A stretch of DNA of 13,076 nt from Erythrobacter sp. (GTDB lineage: Bacteria > Pseudomonadota > Alphaproteobacteria > Sphingomonadales > Sphingomonadaceae), in the NCBI GenBank assembly GCA_003483125.1, contig DMWU01000093.1, positions 1-13,076 on the forward strand. The letters run 5' to 3'. The first letter of the stretch is position 1. Every line of letters starts with the position of its first letter. Made by a program: the position numbers and the translations under genes. Of this stretch, positions 1 to 6,366 are shown piece after piece. The notes under the pieces are model-generated. The model saw only the letters and a list, made by a program, of their open reading frames with translations. It did no database searches and was not told the DNA's origin.

Positions 1-1565
1 TCGCAGGCCTCATTATACGGGTCGGCAATCAGCGCGTCGGGAGAAAAGTCTTCGTCCCAGATTTGGTTCACGAATGAAGAATTGGCGCCGTTTTCCAGTA
101 GGCGACGGACGAGATAGGCGAGCAAAGTCTCATGTGTTCCAACGGGCGCATATATGCGGCAAGGGCGGGCAAGGTTCTCTTTGCCAACCACTTCTTCGTA
201 CAGCGATTCGCCCATCCCGTGGAGGCACTGAAACTCGTAATCTCCGATCGAAAATCCTTCGCCCGCCAATTGGTAGATCGTGGCCAATGTCTGCGCATTA
301 TGTGTGGCGAATTGCGGGAAGACCTTGTCGCGCGCGGCTAGCAGTTTTCCTGCGCAGGCAATGTAAGAAATATCGGTGTGCACCTTGCGCGTGAAGACAG
401 GAAAATCTTCCAGCCCATCAACCTGCGCACGCTTGATTTCGCTATCCCAATAGGCGCCTTTGACCAGGCGTACCATAATGCGATGGCCCGACCTTTCGGC
501 GAGGTCCACGATCCAGTCGATCACATGGGGACAGCGCTTGCCATATGCTTGGACGACAAAGCCTAACCCCTGCCAGCCTTCAAGTGCAGGGTCCAATGCG
601 AGTTCTTCCAGGATATCGAGCGAGATTTCGAGCCGGTCAGCTTCCTCTGCATCGATATTGAGGCCGATATTGTAGGATTTGGAGAGCAGCGCGAGTTCGC
701 GGACACGCGGAAACAATTCCCCCATGACGCGGTCAAGCTGCGCGCGTTCATAGCGTGGATGGAGTGCTGACAGTTTTATCGAGATGCCGGGGCCGGAATA
801 TATGTCGCGCCCATTTGCAGCCTTGCCGATGGCGTGGATCGCATTCTCATAATCGCGATAGTAACGATCGGCATCGGCCATGGTCATGGCGGCTTCGCCC
901 AACATATCATAGCTGTAGGTAAAGCCTAGCGCCTCTTGCTCTCTCGCGCGTTTGAGCGCTTCACCAATGGTCTCGCCGGTTACGAACTGCTCGCCCATCA
1001 TGCGCATTGCCATATTCACGCCGCTGCGGATCACGGGCTCGCCATATCTCTTTATAAGCGATGAGAGCGAGGCGCTCAGCCCTTTCTCGCTGACTGGCGA
1101 AACGAGCTTGCCTGACACTACGAGCCCCCAGCTCGCAGCATTCACGAATATCGACCTGCCATCCCCAATGTGAGAGCGCCAATCGCCATCCGCTATCTTG
1201 TCGCGTATTAATGCGTCGCGCGTTGCATTGTCAGGAATGCGCAAAAGCGCTTCGGCCAGGCACATAAGTGCTACGCCCTCTTCGCTTGAAAGCGAATATT
1301 CTTTTACCAGGCCTTCTACGCCGCCGCTTTGACCCTTCGTGCGAAGGCTTGTGACTAGTCTACGGGCTGTCTCGGCAATCTGATGGCGTAAATCCTCAGG
1401 CAATTGAGCTTTGGCAAGCAGCGGACCTACGCATTCCGCCTCTGGCAGGCGATAGGCCTCACTTATCGCCTGACGCAGCGGGCTAGCCTCGCGATGGGGC
1501 GGCGCGAAGCACTCGAATGGAGTTGGCTTTGCTGCTTCGGTAACTGCGGAATCGGGCATCGTCAT
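1..1565 (-). CDS. putA: Bifunctional proline dehydrogenase/P5C dehydrogenase PutA, N-terminal part (runs off left edge)
   Basis: PutA oxidises proline to glutamate in two steps. This fragment of 521 codons holds the FAD-dependent proline dehydrogenase domain; the aldehyde dehydrogenase domain would lie beyond the window. Recognisable segments include GLNIDAEEADRLEISLD (301-317), MVRLVKGAYWDSEIKRAQ (364-381), QFATHNAQT (418-426) and the C-terminal PRODH helix with the Arg pair R487/R488. Y472, R487 and R488 align with E. coli PutA Y540, R555 and R556 at a constant offset of 68. The offset, and the absence of a ribbon-helix-helix sequence at the N-terminus, indicate a PutA without the DNA-binding/autorepressor domain. 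The start is ATG at 1565; an in-frame ATG at 1559 and GTG at 1574 are alternatives, the GTG lying just after AGGATAAA. The gene is divergent from an Lrp-family regulator, which probably controls it. The sequence still reads as linker at the edge, so bifunctionality is inferred from the family. Confidence 0.95.
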   Translation of the reverse strand, partial: MTMPDSAVTEAAKPTPFECFAPPHREASPLRQAISEAYRLPEAECVGPLLAKAQLPEDLRHQIAETARRLVTSLRTKGQSGGVEGLVKEYSLSSEEGVALMCLAEALLRIPDNATRDALIRDKIADGDWRSHIGDGRSIFVNAASWGLVVSGKLVSPVSEKGLSASLSSLIKRYGEPVIRSGVNMAMRMMGEQFVTGETIGEALKRAREQEALGFTYSYDMLGEAAMTMADADRYYRDYENAIHAIGKAANGRDIYSGPGISIKLSALHPRYERAQLDRVMGELFPRVRELALLSKSYNIGLNIDAEEADRLEISLDILEELALDPALEGWQGLGFVVQAYGKRCPHVIDWIVDLAERSGHRIMVRLVKGAYWDSEIKRAQVDGLEDFPVFTRKVHTDISYIACAGKLLAARDKVFPQFATHNAQTLATIYQLAGEGFSIGDYEFQCLHGMGESLYEEVVGKENLARPCRIYAPVGTHETLLAYLVRRLLENGANSSFVNQIWDEDFSPDALIADPYNEAC

Positions 1566-1665
1566 ACCCGACACTTTATCCTATTCGGTATAGTCGATCT
1601 GGCTAATTTCCAATAATATTGATAGAATGTGATCCATAAATCGAAATATAAAGATAGAAATCGCT
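1566..1665. promoter_or_regulatory. Divergent putA / Lrp-regulator intergenic control region
   Basis: This 100-base, markedly AT-rich gap separates two divergent start codons, so it must hold both promoters. It contains a perfect inverted repeat, CAATA-A-TATTG (1611-1621), of the AT-rich kind that Lrp/AsnC proteins often bind. On the putA strand a TTGGAA (possible -35) overlaps one end of the palindrome, with TATACC 15 bases further on as a poor -10 candidate. On the regulator strand the AT-rich stretch around 1640-1655 may hold a -10. The palindrome is seen directly; the promoter assignments and operator role are inference. Confidence 0.5.
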
Positions 1666-2133
1666 ATGAAAGCTAGCAAGAATAGTAAAATAGACCAAAT
1701 TGATCGCCGTATCCTCAACGAGTTGCGCGTTGACGGCCGTATGACGGTGACGGAACTGGCCAACCGTGTGGGTCTTTCAAAGACTCCCTGCCAGTTGCGG
1801 CTCACCAAGCTGACCAATTCTGGGGTGATCAGGGGATTTCGCGCGATTGTCGATTTCAAGAAACTGGGCGAAGGCCATATCGCCTTTGCCGAGGTCAAAC
1901 TCAACGATACGCGGGAAAGGGCCTTGGATGAGTTTCGCGCTGGCGTGACCAAGATTCGCGAAGTCGAGGAATGCCACATGATTGCAGGGAATTTCGATTT
2001 CCTGCTCAAAGTGAGGACCTCCGACATCGATACATATAGAGAGGTGCTGGGCGAAAAGATATCCAGCCTTCCGCATGTGGCCAGCACATCCAGCTTCGTG
2101 GCGATGGAGACCATCGTCGAGGGTGGCAGCTGA
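1666..2133 (+). CDS. Lrp/AsnC family transcriptional regulator (probable PutR-like activator of putA)
   Basis: A 155-residue protein, the normal length for Lrp/AsnC regulators. The N-terminus matches the family start (IDQIDRRILNELRVDGRMTV, 9-28), followed by the helix-turn-helix at about 27-46 (ELANRVGLSKTPCQLRL) and the wing with GVIRGFRAIVD. The C-terminal half (about 70-147) is the RAM ligand-binding and oligomerisation domain, with the family's glycine-containing GNFDFLLKV segment at 108-116. It is divergent from putA across 100 bases. In other alphaproteobacteria a divergently encoded Lrp-type protein (PutR) activates putA in response to proline; that role here is inferred from position and from PutA lacking its own DNA-binding domain. 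The start ATG at 1666 is preceded by only a weak purine stretch (AAGATAGAA). Autoregulation is plausible. Confidence 0.93.
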   Translation: MKASKNSKIDQIDRRILNELRVDGRMTVTELANRVGLSKTPCQLRLTKLTNSGVIRGFRAIVDFKKLGEGHIAFAEVKLNDTRERALDEFRAGVTKIREVEECHMIAGNFDFLLKVRTSDIDTYREVLGEKISSLPHVASTSSFVAMETIVEGGS

Positions 2134-2149
2134 CGAGCGCGGTGGCTCG
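2134..2149. other. Small hairpin just after the Lrp-regulator stop codon
   Basis: CGAGC-GCGGTG-GCTCG forms a 5-bp perfect stem with a 6-base loop directly after the TGA of the regulator gene. It also lies 34 bases beyond the 3' end of the opposing tRNA gene. There is no T-tract on either strand, so it is not a clear intrinsic terminator. Confidence 0.25.
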
Positions 2150-2182
2150 CCCATACGCTCTCGGTAATGAGATTGGACTGTT

Positions 2183-2269
2183 TGGTGCGGTCGAGAAGAC
2201 TCGAACTTCCACGGCCTTTCGGCCACAACGACCTCAACGTTGCGCGTCTACCAGTTCCGCCACGACCGC
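2183..2269 (-). tRNA. tRNA-Leu (anticodon GAG)
   Basis: The minus strand folds into a complete class II tRNA of 87 bases including an encoded CCA end. The acceptor stem is GCGGTCG paired with CGACCGC, then discriminator A and CCA. The D arm is GCG...CGC with GG in the loop. The anticodon stem CAACG/CGTTG closes the loop TTGAGGT, giving anticodon GAG, which reads leucine codons CUC and CUU. The long variable arm (GGCC-GAAA-GGCC) is typical of tRNA-Leu. The T arm holds TTCGAGT closed by GAAG/CTTC. It lies 108 bases downstream of the zinc-ribbon gene on the same strand, and its own promoter could not be assigned. Confidence 0.95.
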
Positions 2270-2377
2270 ACACAGTCTTCAAGGGAGCCAGATCGCTACC
2301 TTTGCGGACAGGTGCGGCCCCCTAGCAATAGCAGGTGGACCCTGCAAGCACTTTACCGATGGATTGGTAAGAGTTTC

Positions 2378-3304
2378 CTAATTGGGCTTCCAGCCGATCT
2401 CTGCAAACTTGGCAGAGCGCGGAATATCGGTAACCGCTTCCTTGATCGCCAGGCTCTCGCCGGGTGCCAGGCTCGGCTGCGATGGTACGATCTCCCAGCT
2501 GTAAACGATCCGATCCATCTCATCGCGCAACACGATCAGAATGGGCGGGACATTGACTGTTTCGCGGCCGATATTGGTTACTGATCCGCTGGCTCCAAAA
2601 TATTCGGTGCCATTGGGAAGGGTGCGTCGATCTTGTTGATCTGGCGGAAATTCGAGCTGCAATTGCGGCTGGTTGATTGCGAAGGTCGGCCTGCTGACGG
2701 GGGCCCATTCGGGTAGGCCCCAATAATTGACCGCCAAGATTGTGCCGAACGCCGCCACTGCAAAAGTCAGGGCCGCCGCCGTCCACAGTTTAAGCGGGTT
2801 TCTGCGGCCCCTGAATGGAGGTTCGTAATCAAATTGCGAGGGTTCTTCCTCGTAATATTCTTTTTGTACGGGCTCTGGCGCAGGTTCTGGCTCTGGTTCC
2901 GGCTCAGGCGCTTCTTCCGTAGCGCCCTCTTCTATGTTGGCCTGTTCCTCTTCAGGCTCTTGCTCGGATGATTCACTATCACCCTCATCCTCGCGATCTG
3001 CACTGCGCCAATGGCTAACCGATGGCTGTGGCGGTTCGTCCTGTGACTCCTCGCTGGCAGGGCTGGCATCCTCATCAGGTTGAGGAACAGCCTCCTCAGT
3101 CGGCGCAACGGAGCTCGCTTCTCCTGCGTCTTCAGCCTCCGGTACTTCGGGTTCCGGAGCCACTGGCGGTATAACGTCCACCTCCGGCCCATCCTGGAAC
3201 CAGCTGTGTTTGCATTTTGCGCAGCGGACCGTGCGACCATCAATGCCGATGGCCTCATCAGGCACGACATAGCGCGTGCTGCATGCAGGGCAGGCGATGA
3301 TCAT
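2378..3304 (-). CDS. Zinc-ribbon (MJ0042-type) single-pass membrane protein with DUF3426-like C-terminal domain
   Basis: A 308-residue protein of unknown function. Residues 1-36 are an MJ0042-type zinc ribbon with ligands C5, C8, C28 and C31 (CPAC and CAKC). Residues 41-165 are a low-complexity, strongly acidic and proline-rich linker, including an EP-repeat at about 133-145. A basic patch (RGRRNPLK, 165-172) precedes a single membrane helix at about 173-194. The rest (195-308) looks like the extracytoplasmic beta-rich domain of DUF3426-type proteins, ending in GWKPN. The positive-inside rule puts the zinc ribbon in the cytoplasm. The gene is divergent from ftsE across 154 bases, an arrangement I recall from related alphaproteobacteria, so a link to division or the envelope is possible but unproven. 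The start is the ATG that begins the zinc ribbon (MIIACPAC), as usual for this family. Confidence 0.85.
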   Translation of the reverse strand: MIIACPACSTRYVVPDEAIGIDGRTVRCAKCKHSWFQDGPEVDVIPPVAPEPEVPEAEDAGEASSVAPTEEAVPQPDEDASPASEESQDEPPQPSVSHWRSADREDEGDSESSEQEPEEEQANIEEGATEEAPEPEPEPEPAPEPVQKEYYEEEPSQFDYEPPFRGRRNPLKLWTAAALTFAVAAFGTILAVNYWGLPEWAPVSRPTFAINQPQLQLEFPPDQQDRRTLPNGTEYFGASGSVTNIGRETVNVPPILIVLRDEMDRIVYSWEIVPSQPSLAPGESLAIKEAVTDIPRSAKFAEIGWKPN

Positions 3305-3458
3305 AGTTTGCTAGGCATTACGCGCGCTGAATCCTGTGGCAAGACCTGCAGCGTTCAACCAAGCCAAAACCGTTCTTTTTTCCACACCGAAGCCTCGTTA
3401 TAGCTTGGCCTGAGATGATTGGCTTTGCACTACCAACTGCTTGCGATAGAGCCGCACC
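3305..3458. promoter_or_regulatory. Divergent zinc-ribbon gene / ftsE intergenic region
   Basis: This 154-base gap is the longest non-coding stretch in the window apart from any leader peptide. It must hold the promoters of both flanking genes. A TATAAC hexamer on the minus strand (about 3397-3402) is a plausible -10 for the zinc-ribbon gene, but no good -35 lies at normal spacing. A T-rich run (3376-3381) sits near the middle. I found no convincing operator palindrome. The last 44 bases before ftsE could encode a short leader peptide, listed separately. Confidence 0.35.
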
Positions 3459-3462
3459 ATGA
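3415..3462 (+). CDS. Possible 15-residue leader peptide translationally coupled to ftsE
   Basis: An ATG at 3415 opens a 15-codon frame (MIGFALPTACDRAAP). Its TGA (3460-3462) overlaps the ftsE start codon as ATGA, the same junction found between ftsE/ftsX and ftsX/ydcF. It could be a coupled leader or upstream ORF. The ribosome-binding site is weak, the frame is short enough to arise by chance, and the peptide resembles nothing I recognise. ftsE itself lacks a strong Shine-Dalgarno sequence, which gives the coupling idea some weight. Confidence 0.2.
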   Translation: MIGFALPTACDRAAP

Positions 3463-4208
3463 GCGGGGGCCAGGGAAGGATCGTAACATTCGACAATGTC
3501 GGGCTGCGCTATGGCACAGAACCAGAGGTGCTGAGCGATCTTTCCTTCACGCTTTTCCCAGGCAGCTTTTATTTCCTTACGGGCGCAAGTGGGGCAGGCA
3601 AGACCAGCCTTTTGAAGCTGCTCTATCTCGCGCAACGGCCTTCGCGTGGTGCGATCAATATGTTCGGTAGGGATGTAATCACCACCCCGCGCGAGGAACT
3701 GCCCGAATTTCGTCGCAGGTTGGGCGTTGTTTTCCAGGATTTCCGACTAGTTGGGCATTTGTCTGCCTTTGACAATGTCGCGCTGCCGTTACGTATTGCC
3801 GGAGTGCGTGAGGCCGATATCGTGCGCCCGGTAAGCGAGATGCTGGATTGGGTCGGGCTGGCGCATAGGGCACAATCGCGCCCGGCGACCCTATCTGGCG
3901 GCGAGCAACAGCGGGTCGCGATCGCGCGCGCTGTCATTGGCAGGCCTGACCTGCTGGTGGCAGACGAACCGACAGGCAATGTCGATCCCGAGATGGCGCT
4001 GCGCCTCTTGCGCCTGTTCGAGGCGCTCAATCGCCTAGGCACGACAGTGGTAGTTGCGACCCATGACGTGCAATTGCTGAAGAGCCTGCCAGATTCATTG
4101 ATCATGCGGCTTAATAAGGGTCGCCTGCTCGATCCCACAGGCGCTTTGCGTTATCCTCCGCGGGCCAGTTTTGCCTCCACACATTCTCTCGGAGGTGACG
4201 GCGAATGA
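3459..4208 (+). CDS. ftsE: Cell division ATP-binding protein FtsE
   Basis: The ATPase subunit of the FtsEX complex, which acts at the division site on the inner membrane face and, in studied species, controls septal peptidoglycan hydrolases through FtsX. All ABC ATPase motifs are present: Walker A GASGAGKT (42-49), Q-loop Q93 (VVFQDFRL), signature LSGGE (145-149), Walker B LLVADE with catalytic E170 (165-170), D-loop and H-loop H202. ADEPTGNVDP and the early FDNVGLRYG are typical of FtsE. At 249 residues it is longer than E. coli FtsE (222), mainly through a C-terminal tail after about residue 226. The stop overlaps the ftsX start as ATGA, so the two are probably translationally coupled. Immediate linkage to ftsX separates it from the similar LolD and MacB ATPases. 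Confidence 0.95.
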   Translation: MSGGQGRIVTFDNVGLRYGTEPEVLSDLSFTLFPGSFYFLTGASGAGKTSLLKLLYLAQRPSRGAINMFGRDVITTPREELPEFRRRLGVVFQDFRLVGHLSAFDNVALPLRIAGVREADIVRPVSEMLDWVGLAHRAQSRPATLSGGEQQRVAIARAVIGRPDLLVADEPTGNVDPEMALRLLRLFEALNRLGTTVVVATHDVQLLKSLPDSLIMRLNKGRLLDPTGALRYPPRASFASTHSLGGDGE

Positions 4209-5137
4209 AGCAGCCACCCCCGATCGCCGAAAACCTGGACCGTGGCGCCACTTCATTTGGCGGGCGCGCCGCAGCGGCGCTGGTTCCCCGCAGGCGTATC
4301 TCCGGCCCGGTGCCTTGGGTGCTTGCAATCATGATCATGCTCAGTGCGCTCGCAGCAGGCGGGGCACTGGCGCTAAGCAACCTTGCAAGTTCAGCCCGGG
4401 GGGAGCTTGCCGGTGCAATTACTGTCCAGATTATCGAGGCTGACGCCGAATTACGCGCTCAGCAAAGCGAGCTAGCAGCTGAGCTGTTATTGCAGGATCC
4501 AGCGGTGCGATCATTGAGGCGTGTCCCGCGAGAAGAACTCGACCGGATGATGGAGCCATGGCTGGGCGTGGCCGATGCGGGTGACGCAATTCCTATTCCG
4601 GACCTTTTGGACGTTCAGTTGAACAGGCAGGCGAGTGAGGCAGAGTTGGTGCGACTGCAATCCTTGCTGGAGAATGATGCCCCAAACAGCCGCATCGATG
4701 CTCAATCCAGCCTGCTGGAACCTGTCTATTCTGCCCTCACGGCGCTGCGATATCTTTCTTTCGGCCTCATCGTGTTGTTGGCATTGGCCAGCTCGTCTGC
4801 GGTTTGGCTGGCGTCGCGCAGTGCGTTTACCAGCAATCGCGAGACAATGGAGATTGTCCACCTGCTGGGCGGTGCGGACAAGCAGATAGCGGGTATTTTT
4901 CAGCGCTCGGTAGCCATGGATGTATTCATGGGTGCTGTTCTTGGCCTGGCGTTGGGCGTTGCCGTGATGCTGGTGATCGCAGGCCAATTTGCGGCGCTTG
5001 ATTCGGGTATGGTGGAAGGTGGCGGCTTTGACTGGCACGATTGGCTGATAATTGCTGCAATTCCCATTGCAGGCGTGCTGATTGCCATTATGACTGCGCG
5101 CATGACGGTGGTTTCCGCACTGAGGCGAATGTTATGA
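4205..5137 (+). CDS. ftsX: Cell division membrane protein FtsX
   Basis: The membrane subunit of FtsEX, 310 residues, within the family's size range. The topology is typical: a cytoplasmic N-terminus rich in Pro and Arg (1-35), TM1 at about 37-57, a periplasmic domain of about 120 residues (58-180), TM2 at about 183-203, a cytoplasmic loop with NRETMEIVHLLGGADKQIAGIFQ (211-233), TM3 at about 239-262 and TM4 at about 280-298. The loop's E...HLLGA/GAD.QIA pattern is the conserved FtsX/MacB-like coupling segment that touches FtsE. The gene overlaps ftsE by 4 bases at its start and the next gene by 4 bases at its end. No hydrolase activator such as EnvC is encoded nearby, so the periplasmic partner is not visible here. 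Confidence 0.93.
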   Translation: MKQPPPIAENLDRGATSFGGRAAAALVPRRRISGPVPWVLAIMIMLSALAAGGALALSNLASSARGELAGAITVQIIEADAELRAQQSELAAELLLQDPAVRSLRRVPREELDRMMEPWLGVADAGDAIPIPDLLDVQLNRQASEAELVRLQSLLENDAPNSRIDAQSSLLEPVYSALTALRYLSFGLIVLLALASSSAVWLASRSAFTSNRETMEIVHLLGGADKQIAGIFQRSVAMDVFMGAVLGLALGVAVMLVIAGQFAALDSGMVEGGGFDWHDWLIIAAIPIAGVLIAIMTARMTVVSALRRML

Positions 5138-5670
5138 TCCTGAGGTTGATCGCAACGATCATTCTCGCTTGGCTTCTTGGATTTGTCGGGTTTGCGATCA
5201 CGCTGCCCGGTCCGATCACTGGCGTAACGGCTAGTGCGGCGGTCATCCCGACCGGCGCAGCGGGCCGCATCCAGCGCGGAGTTGAACTGCTTGAAGAAAA
5301 GCAAGTCGATGAAATTTTCATCAGCGGCGTAGATGCCGATGTCACGCCTGAGGAATTTGCAGTTGAATTTGAGGTTAGCCGACGGTTGATGAATTGCTGC
5401 GTTACACTGGGATTTGAGGCTACCGATACGCGAGGCAATGCAGAAGAGATTGCCGATTGGGTTGAGGGCGAAGGAATTTCTTCTATTCGGCTTGTCACGA
5501 GCGATTGGCATATGCGCCGCGCAACCGGGGAAGTTCAGCGCCGATTGCCCGCTGAAGTCGCGATTATACGTGATGCGGTCCCATCAACACCAAGCCTTGC
5601 GATCTTGTTTGTCGAATATCACAAATTCCTAGCGAGCTCAGCGGTAGGGATCACCGACGAGTTTGGTTGA
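5134..5670 (+). CDS. YdcF/ElyC family protein (DUF218 domain)
   Basis: A 178-residue protein of the YdcF/SanA/ElyC (DUF218) family. The N-terminus (about 2-24) is a hydrophobic anchor or uncleaved signal, so the domain probably faces the periplasm. Family motifs are visible: AAVIPTGAAGRIQRGVELL (35-53), FISGVD (62-67), the T.gNA motif as DTRGNAEEIADWV (98-110) and LVTSDWHMRRA (120-130), then EYHKFLA near the C-terminus. E. coli ElyC affects envelope integrity and lipid carrier metabolism; the biochemical activity of the family is not settled. The chosen ATG at 5134 overlaps the ftsX stop as ATGA; a longer in-frame start at 5041 would lie inside ftsX and add an implausible Cys/His-rich stretch. 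The position inside an ftsEX operon fits an envelope role. Confidence 0.88.
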   Translation: MILRLIATIILAWLLGFVGFAITLPGPITGVTASAAVIPTGAAGRIQRGVELLEEKQVDEIFISGVDADVTPEEFAVEFEVSRRLMNCCVTLGFEATDTRGNAEEIADWVEGEGISSIRLVTSDWHMRRATGEVQRRLPAEVAIIRDAVPSTPSLAILFVEYHKFLASSAVGITDEFG

Positions 5671-5672
5671 CC

Positions 5673-6353
5673 ATGCGAATCTTGCGCAATCTCGCCTTTT
5701 ACCTCGCCTTCTATATCGGCAGTACGCTGATCATCAGCACAGCGGTGCTTGCGCGCCCATTCGGCTCTGCCGTGGTGCGCGCGGTGATCCAGCAATGGAG
5801 CCATTGGCATCGCATCTGCGCGACGCACCTACTGGGGATCAAGGTCGCGGTGGAGGGCGAGGTTCCGCCTGGCCCGGCCCTGTTCGCGGTGAAGCATGAA
5901 AGCTATTTCGAGGCGATCGATGCCCCGATGATGCATCATCATCCTGTGCCATTTGCGAAGAAGGAACTTTACAGCATTCCCGGCTGGCGGATCAGTGCGG
6001 CTGCCTATGGTTCGGTACCTGTTTCGCGCGATCAGGGGGCAAAGGCGCTCCGCGAAATGGTCAAGGCAGGCAGGCATTATGCGAGCGAGGGAAGGCCGCT
6101 GGTTATATTTCCCGAGGGCACTCGCGTTGGCCATGGGGACAGGCCGCCTCTGCAAGCAGGGTTCGCCGGTCTATACAAAATGCTCGATATTCCGGTGGTT
6201 CCGATCGCAGTGAATAGCGGTCCCCTCTATCACCAGCGGTGGAAGCGAAAGGGCATAATTACTTATCTTATCGGTGAGACAATTCCGCCCGGCCTACCGC
6301 GAGCGGAAGTGGAGGCGCGCGTGACGGAAGCAATCAACGCCCTCAATAGCTGA
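5673..6353 (+). CDS. plsC: Lysophospholipid acyltransferase (1-acyl-sn-glycerol-3-phosphate acyltransferase family)
   Basis: A 226-residue membrane-associated acyltransferase of the PlsC type, expected to put the second acyl chain on lysophosphatidic acid or a related lysolipid. An N-terminal hydrophobic segment (about 6-27) gives membrane contact. The catalytic motif I is HESYFE (75-80), an HX4E version of the usual HX4D; I recall HX4E from other alphaproteobacterial members. Motif II is represented by GSVPVSRD (113-120) and motif III by FPEGTR (146-151); the VPIAV block follows at 176-180. The start is the ATG at 5673, two bases after the ydcF stop; a TTG at 5667 overlapping that stop is an alternative. 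It is the last gene of the ftsEX operon and converges on tyrC with only 8 bases between stop codons. Acceptor specificity cannot be read from sequence. Confidence 0.9.
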   Translation: MRILRNLAFYLAFYIGSTLIISTAVLARPFGSAVVRAVIQQWSHWHRICATHLLGIKVAVEGEVPPGPALFAVKHESYFEAIDAPMMHHHPVPFAKKELYSIPGWRISAAAYGSVPVSRDQGAKALREMVKAGRHYASEGRPLVIFPEGTRVGHGDRPPLQAGFAGLYKMLDIPVVPIAVNSGPLYHQRWKRKGIITYLIGETIPPGLPRAEVEARVTEAINALNS

Positions 6354-6366
6354 CTAGCGGGCTAGT
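6353..6366. repeat. Short inverted repeat at the plsC/tyrC convergent junction
   Basis: ACTAGC-GG-GCTAGT is a perfect 6-bp inverted repeat with a 2-base centre. It spans the 8-base gap between convergent stop codons and carries the TAG stop of tyrC. The loop is too tight for a full stem, and no T-tract follows on either strand, so terminator function is weakly supported. Confidence 0.3.

Noticed and set aside
2183..2269. tRNA-Leu 3' end as a phage or island attachment site
   Set aside because: No integrase, no duplicated tRNA 3' end and no foreign-looking genes are present on either side within the window.
1581..2282. Long open frame on the minus strand across the Lrp-type gene and the tRNA
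   Set aside because: It is antisense to a clear Lrp/AsnC gene and runs through a complete tRNA-Leu; its Ser/Arg-rich translation resembles no family.
2353..2370. TTACC...GGTAA hairpin just after the zinc-ribbon gene stop as a terminator
   Set aside because: Only 5 AT-rich pairs are stable on the coding strand (an A-C mismatch follows), and no T-tract comes after it.
3359..3408. Distant inverted match CCAAGC...GCTTGG in the ftsE upstream region
   Set aside because: Six-base arms separated by 38 bases are expected by chance and give no plausible structure.
5041..5133. Upstream start for the YdcF-family protein
   Set aside because: It would add 31 residues read inside ftsX with a Cys/His-rich non-hydrophobic sequence before the anchor; the ATGA junction start at 5134 fits the operon and the signal/anchor position.
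4511..5511. Long minus-strand open frames inside ftsX and ydcF
   Set aside because: They are antisense to genes with clear membrane topology and family motifs, and their composition is typical of shadow frames.
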